DNA of 19,660 nt from Bacteroidetes bacterium UBA6161. GTDB lineage: Bacteria; Bacteroidota; Bacteroidia; NS11-12g; UBA955. The notes beneath the pieces are model-generated. The model saw only the letters and a list, made by a program, of their open reading frames with translations, ran no database searches and was not told where the DNA came from. Below are positions 15,196-19,660 of this stretch, in pieces (positions within the stretch are counted from its first letter, which is position 1; each line of letters begins with the position of its first letter). The stretch is taken from the NCBI GenBank assembly GCA_002422315.1, contig DIUJ01000026.1, positions 1-19,660 of the forward strand, read 5' to 3'. The position numbers and the translations under genes were made by a program.

Positions 15196-15774
15196 TTAGT
15201 GAAAAGCCAAACCAAAGGTAGATACACCCGTAGAGAAGTCTAAATAGGCTCCTATTTTGCTATTAATGTGGTATTCTATACCTGCATGAATATTTAAAAA
15301 TAAAGGATTTGGGGTTCTATAATAATTTCGGTCACCAATATATGCCTCATCCCATTTGGCACTTACTATGGCAAAACCTAATGAACCTGCTAAATAAAAA
15401 TCCCATTTGCTTGATGCTTTTAGGATTTTGTCTAAATAATAGGTTCCTTTCAAGCCTATAGGCACAACTGTTTGACGGTAGTTGTAAAATGCTTTGGGAT
15501 GGCTCGGGTCTCCCCAATAGTACTTCCTATTACTTGTAGAAAAGCTAATAAAAGGCGCTAAAGTAATATCTGGTGTTACTTGCAACTCATAATCTATATG
15601 CAATACTGGCAGATTTGAACCCATATATCCATAAGCACCACCATAGCCTCCAATTCCTAAGCCCATATTTAAAGTATTGCCATAAGCACGCGACTGCTTA
15701 GTTATTGGCTGCGCTTCTACAGAAACAAAAAACCAGAAAAAACTAAAGAAAATAAAAGAAATTAATTTGTTCAT
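15196..15774 (-). CDS. Outer-membrane beta-barrel protein
   Basis: A 192-residue protein with a clear signal peptide (MNKLISFIFF, hydrophobic core, cleavage near VEAQ, 19-22). The mature part alternates hydrophobic and polar residues: LNMGLGIGGYGG, LAPFISFSTSN, VPIGLKGTYYLD, WDFYLAGSLGFAIVSA, FLNIHAGIEYHI, and ends in FGLAFH. This is the layout of an eight-stranded outer-membrane barrel. The function is not recognised. It is the promoter-proximal gene of the operon with the Ig/DUF3494 lipoprotein and the OmpA protein, so it may serve their assembly or surface display (inference). A CATTTTTG box ends 22 nt before the ATG. Confidence 0.85.
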   Translation of the reverse strand: MNKLISFIFFSFFWFFVSVEAQPITKQSRAYGNTLNMGLGIGGYGGAYGYMGSNLPVLHIDYELQVTPDITLAPFISFSTSNRKYYWGDPSHPKAFYNYRQTVVPIGLKGTYYLDKILKASSKWDFYLAGSLGFAIVSAKWDEAYIGDRNYYRTPNPLFLNIHAGIEYHINSKIGAYLDFSTGVSTFGLAFH

Positions 15775-15796
15775 TATGCATATTATTGTTGAAGTT

Positions 15797-15804
15797 CAAA
15801 AATG
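15797..15804 (-). promoter_or_regulatory. Possible -7 element of the barrel-DUF3494-OmpA operon
   Basis: CATTTTTG on the minus strand, one base from TAnnTTTG, 22 nt upstream of the ATG. It overlaps a TTCA/TGAA inverted repeat. Just upstream is another short inverted repeat (GCGTA-CAA-TACGC, plus-strand reading), a possible operator. Confidence 0.4.
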
Positions 15805-15866
15805 AACTATTGCGTACAATACGCTATTACATAATAAATTATATAATTATCACAATTCCATCAAAA

Positions 15867-15888
15867 GCAAAAAGCCGCAAAAGCGGCT
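15867..15888 (-). terminator. Intrinsic terminator of the sll1863-YtxH operon
   Basis: On the minus strand AGCCGC-TTTT-GCGGCT is followed by TTTTTGCTTTT-like sequence. It lies 60 nt after the stop at 15949. A weaker 9-bp hairpin (ATTTTGAAT/ATTCAAAAT, 15894-15926) sits in between. Confidence 0.88.
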
Positions 15889-15948
15889 ACCATATTTTGA
15901 ATTTAATTAGTCAAAAGATTCAAAATTAAAAAAGGCAAAAGGTTGCAC

Positions 15949-16317
15949 CTACCTTAGAAATATTTTTGACAGAAAGGAAGTGATTTGTCCGAAATTTCCA
16001 GATATTTTGTTACTTACTAACATTTGCAAAAAATTCCCTTCCAAGTTTACCCAAAATCCTTTTGCGTTGCGAGTAAAAAGTTTTTTAGCTACATAGCCCG
16101 AAGTCATCCCTAAAATACTACTCACTATACCAAAACTATTTTGAGGGGAAGAAAACACCTCATTTATACCTTTATTTATTTTAAACCAAACATTTAAACC
16201 CGCTAGAGTTTCTTCTAATTCTTGTTTAAGTTCATTCTCGTTATTTTTAAGTAGGGCTTCTTTTTCTACAATTAATAATTGTAGTGTCTCACTCTGATTT
16301 AGTTTCTTGTTTTTCAT
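15949..16317 (-). CDS. Hypothetical small protein, last gene of the YtxH operon
   Basis: A 122-residue protein of unknown function. The N-terminal half (1-45) is a charged, probably coiled-coil helix (LLIVEKEALLKNNENELKQ). The C-terminal half has a moderately hydrophobic Gly/Ser-rich segment (about 62-80, SFGIVSSILGMTSGYVAKKL) that could be a weak membrane helix, then an amphipathic tail. In this phylum, proteins of this shape commonly sit beside YtxH and holin-like genes. The start codon lies 29 bp inside the preceding gene, so translation is probably coupled. No catalytic motif is visible. Confidence 0.78.
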   Translation of the reverse strand: MKNKKLNQSETLQLLIVEKEALLKNNENELKQELEETLAGLNVWFKINKGINEVFSSPQNSFGIVSSILGMTSGYVAKKLFTRNAKGFWVNLEGNFLQMLVSNKISGNFGQITSFLSKIFLR

Positions 16318-16651
16318 TTAAAATTATAGCTTTTCTAATAATACTGTTTTTTATTGGCATCAATATAAATTTCATTCTGAACATGTAAGCTACAAGCAAC
16401 AAGAAAAGGTTTATACAAGCTATGCTAAAAAATCCAATATAAACTTTGCCAGTATAGTCCCCTATCCAAAAGGCCAAACCTATTTCAAACAAAAGGAAAG
16501 AAATAGAGGCAAAAAATATAAAGAATAAATTTGCACTTAATGAAGCAATCACTTCAGATATAGAACCTATTGCTTTTAATTTAATTAATTCGCCATAGGT
16601 CTTTATGTATTTTTCTGCTTTGGCAAGAAGAAGGCTGAAGTGATTTTCCAT
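16289..16651 (-). CDS. Holin-like (phage holin family / DUF) inner-membrane protein
   Basis: A 120-residue membrane protein with an N-terminal amphipathic helix (AEKYIKTYGELIKLKAI) and two strong hydrophobic segments (about 38-61 and 69-93) separated by a short GDYTGK turn, then a basic C-terminus. This shape matches the phage_holin_3_6-like proteins found in YtxH stress operons rather than true lysis genes; there is no endolysin or phage gene nearby. It lies 19 nt after YtxH and overlaps the next gene by 29 bp. Function unknown; membrane or envelope stress is inferred from context. Confidence 0.8.
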   Translation of the reverse strand: MENHFSLLLAKAEKYIKTYGELIKLKAIGSISEVIASLSANLFFIFFASISFLLFEIGLAFWIGDYTGKVYIGFFSIACINLFLLLVAYMFRMKFILMPIKNSIIRKAIILNEKQETKSE

Positions 16652-16670
16652 TTTTTTGATGAAATTTGCT

Positions 16671-16913
16671 TTATACTTTGTCGGAGTCTGACTCTAAGGA
16701 CTTGTATGCGCTGTCCGACATCTCCTTTGCTTGATCTACAATTTCATTAAACTTATCTTTTACAGATTGTGTAAAATCTTTTGTTGAACCTGAAATTTTT
16801 CTTCGGGTTTTACTCCCTTTGTGAGGTGCAAATAAAATACCTAAGATCCCCCCAATTGCCGCGCCTATTAATAATGAGCTTACAATTTTGCCTGTGTTGT
16901 TTTGATTTTCCAT
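16671..16913 (-). CDS. YtxH domain-containing protein
   Basis: An 80-residue protein with the YtxH signature: one glycine-rich membrane helix (SSLLIGAAIGGILGILFAPH, 12-31) followed by the conserved basic KGSKTRRKISG and an amphipathic helical tail (VKDKFNEIVDQAKEMSDSAY). YtxH proteins are small membrane-anchored, general-stress-associated proteins of unclear molecular role. It lies 24 nt downstream of the coiled-coil lipoprotein gene and 19 nt upstream of the holin-like gene, in one operon. Confidence 0.93.
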   Translation of the reverse strand: MENQNNTGKIVSSLLIGAAIGGILGILFAPHKGSKTRRKISGSTKDFTQSVKDKFNEIVDQAKEMSDSAYKSLESDSDKV

Positions 16914-16937
16914 TTTGTTTATTTTTATAATTGTTGT

Positions 16938-17369
16938 TTATTTTACAGTTAATTTATCAATTGACTTTCCTAGTTCTGACATGTCACGATTAAATTCCTC
17001 TTTAAATTGTATCCAGTTTTCATTCCCTTCAGATTTGAAATTATCCAATCTGTTTTTCATCTCCATGTTTTTTTGCTCCAACTCTAACATTTTTTCTTTT
17101 AATTCTAATTGTACATCGTTTTTATATTGTTTGATTTTAATTCCGTAATCCGCAATTTTTTGTTGATTTGAAGAAATTTGCAATTGAATATCTTCTCTGT
17201 ATTTTGCTAGTTCGCTTTCCAATTCTGCATTTGCTTTTTCTAAGTCATCATTAGCAACTTCTAATTGAATTTCAGCCTCTTGTACTTTTTCATCTGCACT
17301 ACTGCAGCTTCCCATAACTACACTTACAATAACTGCTAGTGTACTGATTCTTAATAATTTTATTCTCAT
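16938..17369 (-). CDS. sll1863-family stress-response lipoprotein (coiled coil)
   Basis: A 143-residue protein starting at the ATG at 17369; an upstream in-frame extension to 17468 has no signal peptide and runs through the promoter region. MRIKLLRIST and a hydrophobic core end in VVMGSC, so Cys22 is the likely lipidation site. Residues 27-115 form a long coiled coil with heptads (QLEVANDDLEKANAELESEL). The C-terminal block NWIQFKEEFNRDMSELGKSI resembles the signature of proteins annotated as sll1863-family stress response (recognised from memory). It is probably a periplasmic-facing coiled-coil lipoprotein and leads the operon with YtxH, the holin-like protein and the small helical protein. 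Confidence 0.82.
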   Translation of the reverse strand: MRIKLLRISTLAVIVSVVMGSCSSADEKVQEAEIQLEVANDDLEKANAELESELAKYREDIQLQISSNQQKIADYGIKIKQYKNDVQLELKEKMLELEQKNMEMKNRLDNFKSEGNENWIQFKEEFNRDMSELGKSIDKLTVK

Positions 17370-17734
17370 GTTTTTTAGTTTTTTAACTGCTGCAAATATG
17401 CCTTGTATTGTATCCAAGTATATTACACATGAAATCATATTTGTTATATAATTAAACCCAAATTTCAAATTACACTTCTTTTTCTATGTTTAGAGGGCTT
17501 CAAAACGGTTAAAACACATAAAACATTCTGTTTTAAAGCAAACAATTTGCTCAAATCACAATCGCTAATGAGCATACACAAATCTATTGGGGAATCTTTC
17601 TAACCTATGTTTTGTCAATGTCTAGAAATATAAGTAAAATAAACCTACCTTTAAATGTAGTGATAAAAATACTAAGAATATAAATTTCAAAGGGACCTAA
17701 ATAAAAATAAAATGAGAAACCTAAAAGAATAGCT
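17370..17734. other. Divergent intergenic region between the stress operon and deaD
   Basis: Holds the minus-strand -7 candidate at 17393-17400 and is otherwise AT-rich. I see no gene, repeat or RNA in it. Confidence 0.45.
17393..17400 (-). promoter_or_regulatory. Possible -7 element of the sll1863-YtxH operon
   Basis: CATATTTG on the minus strand, one base from TAnnTTTG, 23 nt upstream of the ATG at 17369. Upstream spacing to a TTG (14 nt) is shorter than usual. Confidence 0.4.
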
Positions 17735-17742
17735 TACCTTTG
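17735..17742 (+). promoter_or_regulatory. -7 promoter element of the DEAD-box helicase gene
   Basis: TACCTTTG is an exact TAnnTTTG match, about 130 nt before the TTG start, giving a leader of roughly 125 nt. No TTTG is seen at -33. Confidence 0.5.
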
Positions 17743-17822
17743 CAGTCGATAAAATTATTGCGGCATTCTAAGCCAGTTTACAAATACCTTACTCGTATCG
17801 TGTTTTTTTCTAGTTTTAAATG

Positions 17823-17841
17823 ATAAAGTCCAGGACTTTAT
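17823..17841 (+). promoter_or_regulatory. Perfect 9-1-9 palindrome in the helicase leader
   Basis: ATAAAGTCC-A-GGACTTTAT, a 19-nt perfect palindrome ending 30 nt before the TTG start. As RNA it would form a hairpin of about 7 bp with a CCAGG-type loop; as DNA it could be an operator for a dimeric protein. Confidence 0.55.
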
Positions 17842-17871
17842 TTCCGCCCACATTTAAAAAAATTAAATATT

Positions 17872-19086
17872 TTGCAATTCAAAAACTTAGGCATCATTGA
17901 GCCAATCTTAAGCGCGCTTTCAGCAGAAGGCTACACGCAACCAACCCCAATTCAGCAACAATCTATTCCTATTCTTTTAGAAGGAAAAGACTTACTTGCA
18001 TGTGCACAAACCGGAACAGGAAAAACAGCAGCATTTGCTATTCCTATTCTTCAACTTTTACATCAAAAAACAAGTGTTACACAGAACAAAAGAATAATAA
18101 AAACATTAATTCTTACCCCTACAAGAGAACTTGCTATTCAAATCCAAGAAAGTTTTGAAACCTACGGAAAAAATCTCTCCATTAAATCGCTTGTAATATT
18201 TGGAGGGGTTAATCAAAACCCTCAAGTAGAGGCAATTAGAAAAGGAGTAGATATCCTAATTGCTACCCCAGGTAGACTTTTAGATTTAATCCAACAAGGA
18301 TATCTGCACATCAATCAAATAAATACTTTTGTACTTGACGAAGCAGATAGGATGTTAGACATGGGGTTTGTGAATGATGTTAAAAAAATCATTACTAAAA
18401 TACCAGAAAACAGACAAACCTTACTCTTTTCTGCTACTATGCCAAAAGAAATCATGCATTTAGCAAATAGCATCCTAAAAAACCCTTTAACAGTTGAAGT
18501 TACTCCTGTTTCTTCCACCGCGGATACTATCCAACAAGCACTATATTATGTATCTAAGGAAAATAAAAAAGATTTGCTACACTATATATTACAAGACAAA
18601 AATATAGAAACTGCTTTGGTTTTTACAAGAACCAAACATGGCGCAGACAAACTTGTAAAGCAGCTTTTGAAATTCGGTATTACAGCACAAGCTATTCATG
18701 GCAATAAAACACAAAATGCCAGACAAGCAGCTTTACAAAACTTTAAAAACAGAAAAACTAGAATTTTAGTAGCTACTGATATAGCCGCTAGAGGTATAGA
18801 TGTAGAAGAATTAAGCCATGTTATAAACTTTGAAATCCCAGAAATCCCAGAAACCTATGTACATAGAATTGGCAGAACTGGAAGAGCCGGAAACAATGGG
18901 ATAGCTTACACTTTTTGTGAACAAGAAGAAACAAGTGATTTACAAAATATTCAAAAACTTATTGGTAAAAAAATACCAGTACAAGAATCTCATCCATATC
19001 ACGAAGTTTTTGATACCATAACCAAAAGAAAACCAAAGCAAAACCAACCACAAAGAAGATTTGCAAGACAAGGGCAGCGCAACTAA
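17872..19086 (+). CDS. DEAD-box ATP-dependent RNA helicase, RhlE type
   Basis: A 404-residue ATP-dependent RNA helicase acting in rRNA maturation, RNA turnover or cold adaptation. All core motifs are present: Q motif with Phe3 and PTPIQ (24-28), Walker A AQTGTGKT (45-52), PTRELA (83-88), GG (111-112), TPGR (132-135), DEAD (156-159), SAT (187-189), VFTRT (250-254), ARGID (306-310) and HRIGRTGRAG (331-340). The C-terminal tail is short and Lys/Gln/Arg-rich (TKRKPKQNQPQRR), as in RhlE-like proteins. The start is TTG: the family begins at this FKNL position and no in-frame ATG exists upstream before a stop at 17824. The rare start and long structured leader suggest post-transcriptional control. 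Confidence 0.95.
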   Translation: MQFKNLGIIEPILSALSAEGYTQPTPIQQQSIPILLEGKDLLACAQTGTGKTAAFAIPILQLLHQKTSVTQNKRIIKTLILTPTRELAIQIQESFETYGKNLSIKSLVIFGGVNQNPQVEAIRKGVDILIATPGRLLDLIQQGYLHINQINTFVLDEADRMLDMGFVNDVKKIITKIPENRQTLLFSATMPKEIMHLANSILKNPLTVEVTPVSSTADTIQQALYYVSKENKKDLLHYILQDKNIETALVFTRTKHGADKLVKQLLKFGITAQAIHGNKTQNARQAALQNFKNRKTRILVATDIAARGIDVEELSHVINFEIPEIPETYVHRIGRTGRAGNNGIAYTFCEQEETSDLQNIQKLIGKKIPVQESHPYHEVFDTITKRKPKQNQPQRRFARQGQRN

Positions 19087-19110
19087 AGCATTTGCCCCTA
19101 CAATACATCT

Positions 19111-19151
19111 ACCCCTAATTTGTTATTATTAAACACATTAGGGGTTTTTTT
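19111..19151 (+). terminator. Intrinsic terminator of the helicase gene
   Basis: ACCCCTAAT (19111-19119) pairs with ATTAGGGGT (19137-19145), a 9-bp stem with a 17-nt loop, followed by a run of T to 19151. Confidence 0.92.
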
Positions 19152-19380
19152 ATTTAAAACACTTTGAAATACTCTTTGAGAACCAATAATTTGTGATTGA
19201 GTATTCGGATTCTTCTAATATTAGGATATAAGTAACGTGCTGCAACACTATTAGAAGCTTCCTGACTTGTCCCTTTTTTCCAGTATCAATATTAACAAAT
19301 TAATATCCATACTTATACATGTTTTTTTACTTGATTTAACCGCACTAATTCAGAAAATAAATCCCCTACCTATTCCATAA
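19152..19380. other. AT-rich spacer, nothing recognised
   Basis: No coding potential, RNA gene or repeat recognised between the helicase terminator and the palindrome array. Confidence 0.4.
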
Positions 19381-19382
19381 AT

Positions 19383-19557
19383 AAGCCTAAAAGGCTTGAA
19401 TATGAATAACAACAGGTGTAACCTGTTGGTTTAATAGTAGTAAAAAAACAACCCCGAAGCGGGTTGAATCATTCGCTATTAAACTCAACCACTTTGCGGT
19501 TGTGCCTATTCTCATATTTTACAACGCATTTCATGCGTTTCTATTCATATTAAACCC
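19383..19557. repeat. Array of five short palindromic (REP/BIME-like) units
   Basis: Five hairpins in 157 nt: AAGCCT-aaa-AGGCTT (19383-19397); AACAGGT-gta-ACCTGTT (19411-19427); a CAACCCG-aag-CGGGTTG type stem with a bulged C (19449-19466); a CAACCGC-type stem with one A-C mismatch and a ttt loop (19486-19502); AACGCAT-ttc-ATGCGTT (19523-19539). Stems are 6-7 bp and loops 3 nt. Linkers share AATATGAATA / TATTCATATT and GTTTAATA-type sequence, in both orientations. Stem sequences differ but architecture is constant. Similar modular hairpin strings occur between genes in some Bacteroidota genomes (from memory). Confidence 0.8.
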
Positions 19558-19561
19558 AAAA

Positions 19562-19656
19562 TAAGCATTAGCGTATTTTGCCCTTTGGGTGATGACGACA
19601 AATGTCACACTCTGACCGAAGCGTTATGGGCTGACGACCCTGACAAAAAATGCTTA
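19562..19656. repeat. Nested inverted-repeat element at the window edge
   Basis: Outer arms TAAGCATT (19562-19569) and AATGCTTA (19649-19656) enclose internal hairpins CCC-TTT-GGG (19581-19589), GAC-AAAT-GTC (19597-19606) and GGG-CTGACGA-CCC (19628-19640), and a TGACGA direct repeat (19593-19598 and 19632-19637). It is more GC-rich than the surrounding DNA. It could be a structured RNA, a further repeat module or the end of a mobile element continuing past the window. Confidence 0.5.
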
Positions 19657-19660
19657 AAAA

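Noticed and set aside
16289..16651. Prophage lysis gene (holin)
   Set aside because: No endolysin, capsid, tail or integrase genes are nearby, and the YtxH/sll1863 context fits a chromosomal stress operon.
17370..17468. N-terminal extension of the sll1863-type protein to 17468
   Set aside because: The extension lacks a signal peptide and covers the -7 promoter box; the ATG at 17369 gives a clean lipoprotein signal.
17743..17822. tRNA or other structured RNA gene in the helicase leader
   Set aside because: No cloverleaf, T-loop or CCA-type pattern could be traced; it is better explained as an untranslated leader.
17820..17900. Short 26-codon frame (starting MIKSRTLFPP) in the helicase leader, overlapping the helicase start
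   Set aside because: It includes the palindrome and has no family resemblance; it is more likely a chance frame, although a regulatory upstream ORF cannot be excluded.
19383..19557. CRISPR array
   Set aside because: The stems differ from unit to unit, spacing is irregular and there are no repeated 24-40-nt direct repeats or cas genes.

Overview
The window looks like a chromosomal segment of a low-GC member of the Bacteroidota. The evidence is AT-rich coding sequence, promoters of the Bacteroidota -7 type (TAnnTTTG or close variants) in front of several genes, no convincing Shine-Dalgarno sequences, many signal peptides ending in small outer-membrane beta-barrels, and protein families typical of the phylum: an AraC regulator paired with a hybrid kinase, a DUF3494 lipoprotein, OmpA proteins and a YtxH/sll1863 stress cluster. 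I cannot place it below phylum. No rRNA, tRNA, CRISPR array, prophage or intact insertion sequence is visible.

Layout. Positions 1-5700 are mostly housekeeping: a small barrel-like exported protein, rsmE (16S rRNA m3U1498 methyltransferase, minus strand), a small lipoprotein, an alpha/beta hydrolase (minus) and gcvP, the glycine decarboxylase P protein, with its own promoter and terminator. A hairpin-rich gap (5703-6306) leads into a three-gene regulatory module on the plus strand (6307-9593): an AraC-type regulator with a ferredoxin-like N-terminal domain, a soluble PAS hybrid histidine kinase (HisKA-HATPase-REC-Hpt), and a stand-alone receiver protein that overlaps the kinase gene. After a second non-coding gap come three minus-strand operons: (a) a porin-like barrel plus a 49-residue lmo0937-type membrane protein that is easy to miss; (b) a barrel protein, a lipoprotein with four Ig-like domains and a DUF3494 ice-binding-like domain, and an OmpA protein with two OmpA-like segments; (c) an sll1863-type coiled-coil lipoprotein, YtxH, a holin-like membrane protein and a small helical protein. 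Each operon ends in a recognisable hairpin terminator.

Positions 17735-19151 hold a DEAD-box RNA helicase of the RhlE type. It starts at TTG and follows a leader of about 125 nt that contains a perfect 9-1-9 palindrome. The window ends in an array of short 7-bp-stem, 3-nt-loop palindromes joined by related AT-rich linkers (19383-19557), followed by a larger nested inverted-repeat element (19562-19656) close to the edge.

How it fits together (inference). Positions 6307-17369 read as an envelope/general-stress locus. A cytoplasmic phosphorelay plus an AraC regulator lies next to operons for cell-surface, peptidoglycan-anchoring and inner-membrane stress proteins. lmo0937, YtxH and sll1863 family proteins are annotated as stress-associated elsewhere, but the functional link between the regulators and the operons here rests only on proximity.
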